Source of the DNA: Aedes albopictus
Taxonomy: Eukaryota; Arthropoda; Insecta; Diptera; Culicidae
Direction: 5' to 3'
Assembly: GCF_035046485.1 (NCBI RefSeq)
Contig: NC_085137.1
Location: 19,249,346-19,313,345 of the forward strand
Length of the DNA: 64,000 nt
A program made the position numbers and the translations under genes. The notes beneath the pieces were generated by a model. That model was not told where the DNA came from and searched no databases. It saw nothing but the letters and a program-made list of their open reading frames with translations. Positions 1 through 11,702 of this stretch are shown here, piece after piece. Within the stretch, counting starts at the first letter, position 1, and every line of letters begins with the position of its first letter.

Positions 1-284
1 AAATGGCCGCCACAATGGCCGACTTTAGCACCTAATCATGATTTCGAGGGCACAAATCTCTTCGTAAACAAAAACAACGCGCCTGATCTTCTTATTTTGA
101 GCTTCTTACAAGTGAGCAAGAACAGAATAATAAAATGCACTGCTGTGTGAAGCTTGCTTCTTGAGATTTGTGCCTTTGAAGAACTGATGCGCTGTTGAAG
201 CGGGATTTCAAGACGTTTGTCCTTAAGTAATTCTCGCCAAATTCAAACGGCTGATAAAGCTTGAGCTCGAGCTTGATTGACCAA
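1..284. other. unassigned left edge
   Basis: I see no gene or complete repeat here. It opens with GGCCGCCACAATGGCCGAC, loosely like the CCGCCATCTTGG repeat at the right end of the window. A stretch near 239-260 (AAATTCAAACGGCTGATAAAG) recurs with two changes at 3756-3777, beyond the adjacent retroposon and SINE. Confidence 0.4.
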
Positions 285-3156
285 TGACCGCCCGTGGATG
301 CTACTCCAGTTGCCCATTATCTCCAGCACGCAACTAGTCAAATTATCATAGGGGGTGATTTCAATTCAGTTGTAGCTACAAAGGATGCCACCGGAAACGC
401 TAACATTAGTCCAACGTGCAAACGGCTAATGAATGCGGCACGTTTGTCTGATTCTTGGGAAGTTTTGCATGGCAATGCGGTCCAGTTCTCCTATATACGT
501 TCAAACACAGCATCCCGACTAGACCGAATTCTGATTTCCAACTCCTTAAACCGCGGTTTGAGAACTAGCAACTTTTCCGTCACATCTTTCTCCGATCACA
601 AGGCCTATATCATTCGATTAGTTTTACCAAATCTTGGCACGCCGCCTGGACGAGGTATATGGAGACTTCAACCACATGTTTTGAACGATCCGGAGATATT
701 GGAGGAATTTTCAAGAAAGTGGGCATACTGGGCACGCTCGCGAGGCAACTTCAGATCGTGGATTGATTGGTGGATTAGATTTGCCAAACCCAAGGTCATC
801 TCTTTCCTGAAATGGCGGTCCTCTATTATCCATAGAGAATTTCGGGAAACAATTGAGTTGTATCGTAGTTGTTTACTAGATGCGTATAACAACTACTATG
901 GGAATGTTGAACATCTTACCAACATCAACAGAATCAAGTCACAAATGCTGCGTCATCAACGATCCTTTTCGGACTACTTTCGAAGGATCAATCAAACATT
1001 CATCTCCGGGGAATCAACCACATTGTTCCATGTCGCGGAGGCATACGGAAAGCGAGCTAAAACAACAATAAATTCTCTTTCGACTATGAATGGCGAGGAT
1101 GTTGAGGACCCGAACCAGATTAGCGGAATAATACAAACCTACTTTCGAGAACTATACGCAGTTGAGGAAAGAGAGCCGTCTGAAAGCTTCAACCCCTCAA
1201 AGGCAATTCCAGCCGGAAATCCTGATAACGACAACATCATGCAACCCGTTACTACAGATGAAATTTTTGCTGCATTGAAAACCAGCGCTTCTCGGAAATC
1301 GCCAGGATCTGACGGCCTACCCAAGGAATTCTACCAAAGAACGTGGCGAATCATAAAAGACGAATTCACACATGTCATGAACGATGCTCTTCAAGGACAC
1401 GCAAGCAGGGATTTCTACGACGGTATTATTGTGCTTATCAAAAAGAATGGTCGGGACAATACTATCCATGGATACCGTCCCATTTCGTTACTGAATTACG
1501 ACTACAAACTTATTGCTCGAATAATCAAGCAACGGCTTCACAGCTTGATTCCACTAGTTCTATCGAACAACCAAAAGTGTTCAAATGGTAACAAAACTAT
1601 ATTTGAAGCCACTAGTCGAATACTTGATGAAGTTTGTAGTTTGAAACACCGTCGCAGAAGTTCATTGTTAGTCTCATTTGACTTTGATCATGCATTCGAT
1701 CGAGTGAGTCATCAGTTTCTCAGAGAAACCATGACAAAAATGAATTCCAACCCGCAACTTGTCGAACTGCTGTCAACAATATGGAACCAGTCCTTCTCCA
1801 AAATTCTGGTGAATGGGCGCCTTACGCAACAGTTCAAGATTGAAAGATCGGTACGACAGGGAGATCCATTATCCATGTATCTCTTTGTGATCTATCTGCA
1901 GCCCTTGCTGGACAATATCAAACGAAGTTTTCCAAATGCAGTTCTCAATGCGTATGCAGATGATATCTCGATGTTCATGGATAATGAAGTAATGGTTGTG
2001 GCTGTAACTGAAATTTTTCAACATTTTGGTGCAACCTCTGGGGCGATTCTAAACAGACGAAAAACTGCTGCGATTATGATCGGCAACGTGAACCTAACAG
2101 GCGCAACGGAATGGCTAAACATAGAAAATTTCATCAATATCCTCGGAGTTGTGTATGGCGAGAATGTCCAGCAAGCCCGGAAGAAAAACTGGGAAAACGT
2201 TCTACAAGGCATCAAGACTAGAAATTGGTTCCAGAATCCTAGGAAATTGAACATCATTCAGAAAGTTATTTTGCTGAATGCGTACATAAGCTCCAAGCTA
2301 TGGTACATGGCATCGAACATAGCGATTACTCAGACGTATATAAACAAAATACGAACTGAGTACGGAAAATTTATTTGGTACGGACAGCCTCTGCAAAGAA
2401 TAGCATTTGCGAGCCTCATCTTACCAAAAATCCGAGGTGGTCTGAACTTACATTGTGTAGAAAAGCTACAGCGCTGCTTACCAATCGTCTAATGTCCCTG
2501 ACAGATGAGCTTCCATTTCTTCGAAGTTTTCTACTAGATCGGAACATCCCAATACCGGTGGTGTGCAACCACATCACAGTAGCTATCAACCAACTGGCAA
2601 CTCTACCGGACCACCTTCAAGATGCCTTGTCGTCGCAAGGTATATATCAACACCTCATAGCACAGCTTCCTGACCCAGGGTTTATGTCAGCGCAACAACG
2701 AAATTGGGGAACAGTGTACAGAAATCTTCACTCCAGTGGGTTAACTTCTCAGGAACGATCTATCTGGTACACCATTATGCACAAAAAAATCAAACATAAA
2801 GAACTCCTTTTCCTAAGAAACGTGATTGATGATCCTAACTGTGACGATTGCCCTGGAGAACCCGAAACAGTTGTTCATAAAATTTTTCGATGCCAACGTG
2901 TACGTGAAATTTGGAGATATCAAAGGCGCAGAATTTTAGTAGAAGCACCTTGTCTGAATAGGTACGAACCAGAAGACTTCATATACCCCGTTCTGAGACA
3001 GCTGAATAGGAATTGTAAACGTAGCATAATGAAACAGCTGGCTAAATATTTTTGTTACATAATAGAAACACCAGAAAACAATATAGGTTTAGATAACTAT
3101 GTATTTTATATATCTATAAGTTAGACGCAATAAAAGGATTTTACAAAAAAAAAAGT
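285..3156 (+). mobile_element. 5'-truncated L1-type non-LTR retrotransposon
   Basis: The element keeps the C-terminal half of an apurinic-type endonuclease, a complete reverse transcriptase and a C-terminal zinc-binding domain. It ends in AATAAAAGGATTTTAC followed by a poly(A) run at about 3146-3155. This order and the PGSDGLPKEFYQ type of RT signature are those of the L1/Tx1 group. The 5' part (ORF1 and the N-terminal endonuclease) is missing, as expected for target-primed reverse transcription that stopped early. I could not find a convincing target duplication. Confidence 0.75.
294..3124 (+). pseudogene. L1-type ORF2 (endonuclease/reverse transcriptase), frameshifted
   Basis: ORF2 of an L1-like retroposon would nick DNA and copy its own RNA at the target. 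Visible parts, numbered from 294, are endonuclease residues GGDFN (20-24) and SDH (about 100), the RT fingers motif SPGSDGLPKEF (near 340), FDFDHAFDRVSH, RQGDP and the catalytic YADD at 554-557 (bases 1953-1964). The frame stops at 2492 and coding similarity continues in another frame from about 2465 to 3124, so a single indel lies near 2462-2470. The second frame carries the zf-RVT pattern CDDC...H...C near 2850-2895. The first endonuclease residues, including the catalytic Asn and Glu, are absent because of 5' truncation. The reading frame is otherwise well preserved, so this is a fairly young dead copy. L1/Tx1 placement is from motif style and not from alignment. Confidence 0.75.
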
Positions 3157-3159
3157 ATC

Positions 3160-3540
3160 GCCAGACCAGCTATACTCACACAAGTAATCAATGAGATATC
3201 TGCCGGACATAAAGCAGGCATCTTCAGTGTGTGAGGGAGCGTTGGAGATTTTCTTTATTAAGCGACAATGGCGCCTGCCACGTCAGGTTGCACGTCGATG
3301 TGGGAAAGGGGAAGCAAGTGATGATTGCAATCGTTTGTATACACAGCAGACCGAATGTACCTCTGCGTCTGCACAAATTCATGCGGATGTCGGAGTGTTG
3401 GTAGGATATGGTTGGCAATGGGTTCACACATTGGTGCGTGGATGCCAGAAAAATGATACATTAGCGTATTTATTACCCTGAATATAATGCGGCACAGTTC
3501 GCTTGATTGCATAACTCGTAGGCGTTATATGGTACATTGA
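3160..3540. other. unassigned interval
   Basis: I see no recognisable coding or terminal repeat structure. Short open frames on both strands have no domain signature and overlap one another, so I treat them as chance. Confidence 0.4.
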
Positions 3541-3756
3541 CACTGTGCTAGGAATGTTGAAAGGAAAGGAGACGGCTTTTTCAATCCGTTTCTGTTCTAG
3601 CGATGGCTATGAACATGTGACAATACATGAGTTGTATACATAGAGAGGAGGTAGTATATAGAAAGATACAAAGTAGGAGCAAGGGAACGGGCCAGGAACC
3701 CAGGACCTTCTGCATACGAATCAGAAGCGGTAGCCACTAGATCACAAAGCCCGTCT
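3541..3756 (-). mobile_element. tRNA-headed SINE remnant
   Basis: Read on the minus strand from 3756, the sequence gives GGGCTTTGTGATCTAGTGG followed about 35 bases later by GGTCCTGGGTTC. These match the spacing and sense of an RNA polymerase III A box and B box. The downstream body is AT/CT-rich with no ORF. A tRNA-derived head and non-coding body is the standard SINE layout. The B box has drifted, so it is probably old. The 3' boundary near 3541 is approximate. Confidence 0.5.
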
Positions 3757-3942
3757 AAATTTAAACGGCTGATGAAGTAAACATAAATTCATAAAATAAA
3801 ATTTAAAATATGGCTGTTCTGAAATAAGCATTCCTTGCAAACCAATCAAGATCGCACCACATCTACAGGAACCGGGAGGATGTCTTTACCACTTTTGAAA
3901 ATTGATTCTTTTTTTCATTACACTTTCATTATCCATTCACCC

Positions 3943-4425
3943 ATGATTCAATTATTATTGAACACTGGCATTACCTGCACTGTTGGCAAGACTGTTTTTT
4001 TTCGATTTCAGGAGTTTCAGGGGCGCCCAAGAGTTTCCAAGAGATTCAGAAGTTTTCCAAGGGGTTTCAGGTGCACTGTAAGGGTTATCAAGGGGTTTCC
4101 GGGGTGTTCCAAGGGGATTTAGGAAGCGTTCCAAGGGCTCCAAGAGTATTTCAGGGAGATTACAAGTTTTCAAGAGTGTTCCAGTGGGTTTCAAGAGATT
4201 TCAAGAAGCTTCGGGGGCATTCTGGGGGTTTTTAAAGGTCATCAGGGGTGCTCTAGGAGTGTTTCAGGCACGTTCCAAGAATTTCAGGGGCGTTTTAGTG
4301 TTTCAGGTGAGTTTCAGGTGGTTTCTGGGGCGTTCCTGGTGCTCAAAAGGACTTCAGGGTCTAGGGCATTTCAGGGGCATTTCGGGATGTTTCAGTGGCG
4401 TACAACGGGCTTAAGATTAGGAAGT
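3943..4425 (+). repeat. TTTCAGGGG-type degenerate array, block 1
   Basis: From about 4005 the sequence is a run of loosely repeated words such as GTTTCAGGGGCG and GTTCCAAGGGG with a step of roughly 10-12 bases. The 48 bases in front (ATTGAACACTGGCATTACC...) recur almost unchanged in front of the array at 53146. The two arrays therefore belong to one repeat family with a defined left flank. The long open frames here come from the low-complexity composition. Confidence 0.75.
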
Positions 4426-4437
4426 ATAGTATAGTAT

Positions 4438-5668
4438 GCAATATGGCTTTCGCAATGGGAGCAGCACCACAGTTGCCATAACAGAACTAGTTGATAAAAT
4501 ATTAGAAGAAACTGATTCCAAGAAATAAGTTGGTGCCTTATTTTTAGATTTAAAGAAGGCTTTTGACACCTTAAATCATAGTATTTTGTTGCAAAAATTA
4601 GAGCAATATGGCATTAGAGGTGTTGCAAACAGAATCATTAGTAGCTACTTAAATAATAGAACTCAGTTTGTTGCATATGATGGTGTTACCAGTTCAATGA
4701 AGCAAATAAATATTGGTGTCCCTCAGGGAAGCAACATTGGGCCGTTATTGTTTTTGATCTACATAAACGACATTAGCAAAATTCGTCTTGTGGGTACTCC
4801 AAGGTTATTTGCCGACGATACGGCTTTATTCTATCCCAACGCTGATCCAAGATCGATTATTTCAAGCATGAGTAGTGATTTACAATTTCTTTATGAATAT
4901 TTTTCCGATAATTTACTTTCACTGAACTTGAAAAAAAAAACAAAATATATGATATTTCGATCCCCCAGGAAAGTGCTTCCGAATCTTCCCGATTTTTTGA
5001 TGGGTACTAACGTCATCGAGAGAGTAGATTATTTTAAATATTTAGGTATAGTTCTTGATTGTACATTATCATGGGATCAACATATTAAGGAAGTTGAGCA
5101 AAAAGCTTCGAAGATGTGTGGAATATTGAGAAGAGTTAGTAGCTTTATTCCTCGAAGAGCTTTGCTTATGTTCTACTACGCTCATATTCATTCTCATTTC
5201 AACTATTTGGTTATTGCATGGGGAAGAGCTTGTAAATCAAAACTGAAAAAATTACAAGTATTACAAAATCGATCTATCAAATTAATTTACAATTTACCGT
5301 TTCTGTTTCCATCCGTTCGGTTATACTCAGATTTTCCTCATAAAATCTTACCAATACAGGGCATGTGTGAAGAGCAAACATTACTCCTAATCCACAATAT
5401 GTTACACAACCCTGCATGCATTCACAATTTGTCGATTAATATGGTACCTCGGCTGCACTACACTAGGCAAGTTAATCATCTCCCACGGCCTCGTGTCTAT
5501 TCGAATTTCGGTCAAAAACGATTTACTTTTGTCGGGCCATCTGAATTTAATAAGCTACCCAGAGATATACAGACGATAACTGCTCGTCAGCATTTCAAAT
5601 TCAAAATTAAATGTTTTTTGTTAAATCAAATACCACAACTCATAAATAACTTAAAGATAGTTTGTTAA
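4438..5668 (+). pseudogene. CR1/Jockey-type reverse transcriptase fragment
   Basis: In the frame used from 4586, coding similarity extends upstream to 4438 (QYGFRNGSSTTVAITELVD) and crosses one stop codon near 4527. Later RT blocks are LFLDLKKAFDTLNHSIL, GVPQGSNIGPLLFLIYINDI, FADDTALFY (FADD near 4808) and YLGIVLDCTLSWDQHI. The thumb/connection region runs to residue 360 of the uninterrupted part. The single stop and the missing N-terminal half make it inactive, but 360 codons remain open, so it is a relatively recent truncated copy. It could belong to CR1, Jockey or a related clade. A phylogeny would be needed to choose. Confidence 0.75.
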
Positions 5669-5966
5669 TTATATGATATGTTAGAATTAGTAAAACTTTA
5701 GTTTATAATTTATATTCGTGCTTCTTTAAAAGGACGCTTAGTCCACTAGAAGCACATTAATGTTTTCTTTTGATATTTCGTTCTCTTATTAGATGTCAAA
5801 TTTTTTATTATTCTCAGCCATTTAAATAATTGTTGTTCTGTTAGTTTAATTGTTGTGTTGCCTGTTGGCTGAGAACAGAGTGTCCACTACTATGGAGCTC
5901 ACTACGGAGCTTTTTGGTATGGGGGAGAGCGGAGGGTCACTCTATAAAAAAAAAGAAAAAAAAAAG
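4438..5966 (+). mobile_element. CR1/Jockey-group retroposon, 5'-truncated
   Basis: The copy starts inside the reverse transcriptase at a QYGFR motif and runs through the C-terminus and a 3' UTR to an A-rich tail near 5945-5966. TTTCAGGGG-type array lies on both sides, so it inserted into that array. There is no RNase H domain and no zinc knuckle in the retained part, which fits the CR1/Jockey assemblage. Confidence 0.7.
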
Positions 5967-6455
5967 AAGATAAGTTTCAGGGGCGTTTTAGGTGATTTCA
6001 ATATCGTTCCAGGGGTGTCAAGGATTTTTTTTTGTTTTTATTAACGTGTATTTAAACTTATGCTAATTCTACACTTTGGTGTCAAGGGTATTTCACGGGG
6101 TTCCAAGGGTGTTCCAAGGGTTTTCAGAAGCGTTTCAGGGGTGTTCCACGGTGTTTCAAGTGTGTTCAAGGAGATTTTCTGCGGCATTCCATAAGATTTA
6201 AGCCCGATTCAGGGATTTCAAGGGGTTTCAGGGGTATTCCAGGGCTTTCGAGGAACTTCATTGGCGTTCCAGAAGATTCAAACAGTTTTCAGAGGGTTTT
6301 AGGAAAGTTCCAATGATTTTCAAGTGTGTTTCAGAGGTGTTGCAGCTGATTTCAGTGGCGTTCCATGGGTGCCAGAGGTGTTCAAGAATGTTCCAAGAGA
6401 ATTCAGGGATTCTTCAGGGGGTTTCAAGGAGTTTAAGAGGTTTCGATTTTTGTCC
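5967..6455 (+). repeat. TTTCAGGGG-type degenerate array, block 2
   Basis: This continues block 1 beyond the inserted retroposon, with the same words (TTCCAAGGG, TTTCAGGGG, GTTCAAGG) on the same strand and the same irregular 10-12 base step. A short AT-rich interruption lies at about 6030-6075. Confidence 0.7.
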
Positions 6456-7035
6456 TTCTTTTAATCATAGGTTGTTCTTTCAAGTTGCACAGTTATATAG
6501 AATAATGACATGACCATTTTATTTATTTTTTTTTTCGGGCATATGATCTGAAATCAATAGCTCAATAGAAATTTCCCTTCTTTTTACTATTGACTGTTCT
6601 GTTTATTATATTAGTCGGAGATTACGAAGAATCCCAGGAGCCTAAGTACATCAGGCTAACGGTTCTCACAATAAAGCGGTTATTCTCCACTAACTGTTTC
6701 GGTTCTCTAAAAGCCATAATTAATGCGAAACCCATTTTTTGTGAAATTTTGTTCAAAAATGGTTTCTGCAAAAACATGTTCCACCACAAAAAAAATCAGA
6801 CGATACCTTGATCCATTCTCTACATGTGTACCAAACCGATTTTGAAAATATTGCTTCGTTATTTAATAAAAAATCAAAAACCAAAAAGTGAGGAAATGCT
6901 TCTAGTTTCGCCTTAAGGACTAACGATGTGGTTTACCTTCATTAAATCAAATAGAAACTATATAATTACGAAATATTTCATTCGGAGTAATTAGTCATTG
7001 GGGTAGTGGAACTCAGAGTAGTGGGTCTTAGGGGT
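6456..7035. repeat. AT-rich spacer with half of a palindromic MITE (about 6715-6935)
   Basis: Bases 6725-6935 match the right half of the palindromic element at 22333-22690: the same TTTGCAGAAACC-type centre, GATACCTTGATCCAT and AGTGAGGAAATGCTTC words. Here it ends in AGTTTCGCCTTAAG, which is lost from the right end of the 22.3-kb copy but matches, inverted, its left end. The left half is missing here, so this is a truncated copy. The rest of the interval shows nothing I can name. Confidence 0.6.
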
Positions 7036-7510
7036 AATGGAATTCTGGGTAATGAAAATCAGGGAAGTTGCCCCAGAGGGTTTTAGAGAAGTTCCAAGGA
7101 TTTTCAAGGAGCTTCAGGGGTGTTCCTGTGGATTTAAGGAGGTGGCCAGGGATTTCCAAGGGGTTTCATTGGTGTTCCAGATCGTGCCAGGGGTGTTCCG
7201 TGGGGTTCAGGTCGTTACACAGGATCTCACAGAGTTTCAGAAGGGCTAAGGACGTTCTAAAGAGTTTTAAGCGCTTTCAGAAGAGTTCAGAGGCATTTCA
7301 TGAAGTTCCAGAAGGTATCAGAAGTGTTCCAGAAATGTTATATGGGTTTCAAGGGCTAACAAGTGCGTTGCAGAGGATTTCAGGGGTGTCCCTTCAATTC
7401 AACGAAAATTCGTTCGAAAACCTGATAAAATTCCCTGAAACGCCTCTGAACCACATCTAAAAACCCTTTTGGAAGCTCCATCGAACCCCCGGAAGCCCGT
7501 CTTACACCCT
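7036..7510 (+). repeat. TTTCAGGGG-type degenerate array, block 3
   Basis: This is the third stretch of the same family (GGGGTTTCATTGG, TTCAAGGAGCTTCAGGGG), turning into its complementary polarity (CCCTGAAACGCC, CTGAAACTC) at about 7430-7520. The polarity change marks the array end or an inverted junction. Confidence 0.65.
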
Positions 7511-7519
7511 TCTGAAACT

Positions 7520-9000
7520 CTCATGTAGAAAATCTAACATATTTGTAATTGTTAAATTAGCGAGAATAGGTCAACATAAGATTGCGCTAGCTCAAGGATG
7601 CGTTCAACGTTTGAGTTTCCGACTTCCGGTACAAATATCTTAATTTCTCATAGAAATGGAAGACGTAAATTTACATGTTTTCACCTCTAAATTTGTGTCT
7701 TTGAAGACGCTCGTATATGTCAGGTTCAGGACACCTAAAATTACATGATTTTTTCTGGGTGTGTATGTTAGCTTTGGAAAAACACAACACTCGCGACTTG
7801 GCTGAGGTTATAGGGGAAAATTCAGGGCTAAATAATAGCAAAGGTTGCAAAAAAAAACAATACATGAGCAGAAACTAATTTAAGGTGAAACGGGACGTCG
7901 TGTTATTTTTCCTATCTTGCCTCTTCTTCTTACAATTTGCCTCGCGATGTTGAAGATGGTAATCTCGAGTTCTATCGCATTGAAAATGCTGAAAACCAAT
8001 CAGCATATGCACTGCAAGTGAGCATACAGAATGATAGGTTTTTGTTGCAAAATATGAAGTAGAATCTGAGATTACCATCTTAGTAGCAACAGAGCAATGG
8101 TGAATATTTCCTCGACCGTCCCGTTTGCTCTTAATGAAAAATAATTGTTTCTTCTCAGTGTTCAAATTAAATAAAACAAAATTAAAATTCAATGTTTTTA
8201 AAACGCATTCCAATCAAGTTCAAGCACACAATTAACCTATCAGGAACTGCCAATCATACCAATTTGTCCTGATTTTATATTATATTGATGAGCACTTTAA
8301 ATGCCTCGTCACAACATTGAAACGGGCCGCACCAACCAACAGAGAGCATCAAAAATCCAGCCCCGCGCGGATTCCTCCATCAGAAGCAATAATACCAGAC
8401 TGCAAATCTCGGCGACCACATGCAGCGAATTTTTGCCCATTTTCTCCCGGGTCGTCCCATAAATGCCTCACCAACCAACGCGAATGTCTGCGGGCGGGCG
8501 AGGATGGGAGCTAACCGGTTCCTTTGCGGTATCGCATCCACGCAAGACGCGCAAAAGTGCATAATCTCACGCTCGCTCGAGTCTCTCCTCTTCATCATGA
8601 CTCAACGGTGCGGTGGGTTTTCGTCGGATTTTTGTTTGCTGGGTTGGGTCTGCTGGATAAAAAGGAATATGTAAACCTAATTTGTTACAAGGGGATTTTT
8701 GGGTTTGTCAGAAGAAATTTAGTCAGTCTCGACAGAATGTGCACTCGCAGAAGAGGATGATCATGTTCAGTTTGTTTTAAATTTGCTTCGGTTCAGTTTC
8801 GCAAAAGGAATCGGTGTATTTTGACGGTTCAGTCAGGATGAACGCTTGTATGTACAGGGTGGTAAGAAACGGCTTTTAGGGGACTTGTTGACGCTATATC
8901 GGTCATCGAGTTCCTTTGGGTTTAGGATTAGGTTAAAGGTTTCGAATGTTAATCCATTTATCCTCATTTAGTAACTAATTAACTAAATTAAATGAACTGA
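7520..9000. other. unassigned, with a GC-rich patch at about 8310-8600
   Basis: No coding domain is recognisable. Bases 8310-8600 are clearly more GC-rich than the surroundings and contain GGGCGGGCGAGG and CTCCCGGG, so they could be host regulatory or exon sequence. Open frames on both strands overlap across the patch and none has a motif. Bases 7520-8230 are AT-rich. Confidence 0.3.
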
Positions 9001-9500
9001 NNNNNNNNNNNNNNNNNNNNNNNNNNNNNNNNNNNNNNNNNNNNNNNNNNNNNNNNNNNNNNNNNNNNNNNNNNNNNNNNNNNNNNNNNNNNNNNNNNNN
9101 NNNNNNNNNNNNNNNNNNNNNNNNNNNNNNNNNNNNNNNNNNNNNNNNNNNNNNNNNNNNNNNNNNNNNNNNNNNNNNNNNNNNNNNNNNNNNNNNNNNN
9201 NNNNNNNNNNNNNNNNNNNNNNNNNNNNNNNNNNNNNNNNNNNNNNNNNNNNNNNNNNNNNNNNNNNNNNNNNNNNNNNNNNNNNNNNNNNNNNNNNNNN
9301 NNNNNNNNNNNNNNNNNNNNNNNNNNNNNNNNNNNNNNNNNNNNNNNNNNNNNNNNNNNNNNNNNNNNNNNNNNNNNNNNNNNNNNNNNNNNNNNNNNNN
9401 NNNNNNNNNNNNNNNNNNNNNNNNNNNNNNNNNNNNNNNNNNNNNNNNNNNNNNNNNNNNNNNNNNNNNNNNNNNNNNNNNNNNNNNNNNNNNNNNNNNN
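9001..9500. other. assembly gap (500 N)
   Basis: Exactly 500 N, the usual placeholder for a gap of unknown size. An RT fragment begins immediately after it, so the 5' part of that element probably lies in the missing sequence. Confidence 0.99.
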
Positions 9501-11260
9501 CCTTTGACAACGTGCCTTTCGATGCCATATTGGAAGCCGCACGGCGTCATGGTATATCTCCAATGATTTCCAATTCCAACTCAATAATAGCGGTTTTCTT
9601 ACTTATGGTTTTGCCGACGACTACCTAACATTGTTAGTCGGTATGTGCATCAGCACCCTTTTCGACCTGATGCAAAACGCTCCTCAGGTAGTTGAGGGTT
9701 GGTGTCGCCAATATGGCCTTTCGGTAAATCCGAGTAAAACATCTTTTGTTCTTTTCACGGAAAAGCGAAACCGTAATGGTTTTCGACCTTTACGTCTCTT
9801 TGATTCTAAAATCAATGTGACTGAACAGGTAAAGTACATTGGAGTCTTTCTTGATTCCAAGCTTTCCTGGACACCTCATGTTGAGTTCAGAATCAAGAAA
9901 GCTTGTATGGCCTTCGGGCAATGCCGGCGAACCTTTGGTACTACTTGGGGTCTTAAACCCAAGTATATCAAATGGATTTACACAACTGTTGTTCGTCCAA
10001 TATTGGCCTATGGATGTCTTGTGTGGTGGCAAAACCCAAGTAACACACTTGTCACCGAAGAGTCACGGCGGCGCAGGTTTTTGTTGCGCAGAAGTCACTG
10101 TGACTTACTTCTAGCAAGTAAGTGTTTATTTGTTAGAAGTAAGTCATAGTGACTTCTGCGCAACAAAAACCTGCGCCGCCGTGACTCTTCGGTGACAAGT
10201 GTGTTACTTGGGAAGGGCGAAGTGAGAACGGTCCAATCAAAATTAGGCCATCTCCAAAGGATGTGCTCAATGGCGATGTCTGGAGCTTTCTCTTCAACTC
10301 CTACGACTGCGCTCGAAGTTCTCTTTGACGTTGCCCCACTACAAGTTTATCTCAAACAAGAATCACTTTCTTGCACTTACCATCTACGGGTACTCGGTCT
10401 ACTAGAGAAAACTCCTGTGAACCGCAGATCAACACACACCTCGTTTCACTTTTGGTGGATTGAGACAAAGTTGCCCTAGCTCCAAGTGATCTCCCAATTG
10501 CTTATAATTTTCCATATAGGACATTATCCACGAAATTCCCTTCCCGGGAAGAGTGGACATCTGGTTATCTGGAGAGAAGTATTTCAGACGGCATCGTATG
10601 TTACACTGATGGCTCCTCTCTCGAAGGTCGAGCAGGTGCTGGTGTTTAATCTCGTGAGCTAAGGCTGCATCAGTCTCATTCACTTGGTAGACACTGCACC
10701 GTTTTTCAGGCCGAATTCTTTGCTCTTATGTGCGGAGTGCAATCGACACATCAGCAGCACGTAATGGGCAAAGTAATATACTTCTGTTCAGATGGCCAGG
10801 CTGCTATTAAATCACTTGCTTTGGCCAACTCCAGGTCGAAGATAGTTATCCCTTGTCGAACTCAAATCGAGGAGCTGACAGCTGAATTCAGCGAACGCTG
10901 TTCACCTTTCTTCCATTCTTCCATCGGTGGAAATGAATTGGCTGATGAGTTAGCTCGCACTGGAGCATCACATGACTTCATTAGCCCTGAGGCAGCTATT
11001 CCGGTATCCAAGTGTTGGGTAAAGCTTCAGGTTGACACCTGGGCTGCCACTCAGCACAAACAATACTGGAATAGTTTGAAGTCATGTCGTCAAACGAAAT
11101 TGTATTGTACTGAGCCATCTCTATGAGTGGCAAAGTATCTTATCTAACAAATCTGTCAAAGCAGAATTGCAGCATGCTGGTCAAAGCATTAACTGACCAC
11201 TGCCGACTCAGCTATCGCATGGCGAATATTCAGCAAGCTGATTCATTTGCCTGTGATCCC
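9501..11260 (+). pseudogene. I-group RT/RNase H polyprotein remnant
   Basis: RT pieces appear as FDNVPFDAILEAARRHGI right after the gap, then a deletion of the palm core, then TYGFADDYLTLLVG (FADD near 9613), QYGLSVNPSKTS and YIGVFLDSKLSWTPHV. After the inserted palindrome the frame resumes at KGEVRTVQSKLGHLQRM. RNase H is marked by CYTDGSSLEGRAGAG near 10597, the Glu block AEFFALMCGVQS near 10713, the Asp block CSDGQAAIK near 10787 and GGNELADELARTG near 10927. Defects are the palm deletion, a stop after GAGV near 10647, loss of residues before the final RNase H block, and several frame changes. It cannot encode a working enzyme. The exact clade within the I group is not resolved. Confidence 0.7.
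10035..10212. repeat. 178-bp near-perfect palindrome (fold-back micro-element)
   Basis: The left arm begins CCCAAGTAACACACTTG and the right arm ends CAAGTGTGTTACTTGGG. The arms, about 80 bases each, match with only a couple of mismatches around a loop near 10117-10128. The palindrome interrupts the I-group RT between codons for VWWQ and KGEV, so it is an insertion. Host sequence on either side shares only AA or AAA, so the TSD is at most 2-3 bases. Confidence 0.85.
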
Positions 11261-11479
11261 AACTAACATTTATTGTGAATGTAAACGTCAACAAAGCGTC
11301 CTTAATACGGCTTGATGCTGAGTAACTGTGTTGTACATATGGACGGAAGCTTCTATGCAAGCCCTATACCAATGAATCTGGCGAACTTAATCAGCTTGTA
11401 CATGCTGTGCGATCAGCTTCTATGCCACCTAGTCATAGCTCTTTTCTCGGCTCCTATGTAACCACTAAATGAATAACAT

Positions 11480-11621
11480 CTTGAGAAGGCGCTTTTTCAG
11501 CCTTTTCACAGTTGTTAAATAATAGTTTTACGGCATCCCCAAATTAAACGATTAAATATGGAAGCCATGATGAAATACATGTGGAACTGGAATTATCATT
11601 TTTAAAATTGAATAATTAAAG
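11480..11621. other. unassigned AT-rich spacer
   Basis: Tail region of the I-group element and AT-rich sequence. No structure was seen. Confidence 0.4.
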
Positions 11622-11702
11622 TACTTGCCGCTACTTGGAATCGAACGATCTCCGTATCCACTGGTCCCGATGATGTCCTCGCTGCCACACTGCTATATAT
11701 AA
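11622..11702 (-). mobile_element. tRNA-like SINE head
   Basis: On the minus strand, GTGTGGCAGCGAGG is followed by GATCGTTCGATTCC, the latter an exact B-box match (GTTCGATTCC). The spacing suits an internal RNA polymerase III promoter. There is no acceptor-stem pairing or anticodon arm good enough for a functional tRNA, so I call a tRNA-derived SINE head. Confidence 0.5.

Larger units (their letters stand above)
9501..11480 (+). mobile_element. I-group (RNase H-bearing) non-LTR retrotransposon, decayed
   Basis: The visible order is reverse transcriptase, thumb and connection, RNase H, then a cysteine-bearing tail. That order is the architecture of the I/R1/Loa/Outcast assemblage, which unlike CR1 or RTE carries RNase H. 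The left end is lost in the gap and the 3' end fades out near 11480. It is interrupted by the palindrome at 10035-10212. Confidence 0.7.

Noticed and set aside
3673..3756. A functional tRNA gene on the minus strand
   Set aside because: The A and B box words are present but the B box is altered and I cannot fold acceptor and anticodon arms. SINE origin is more likely. The same applies to 11622, 31690 and 56603.
8975..9584. Long minus-strand frames across 9001-9500, and similar ones across 52095-52594
   Set aside because: They exist only because N was translated as X. They are gap artefacts.
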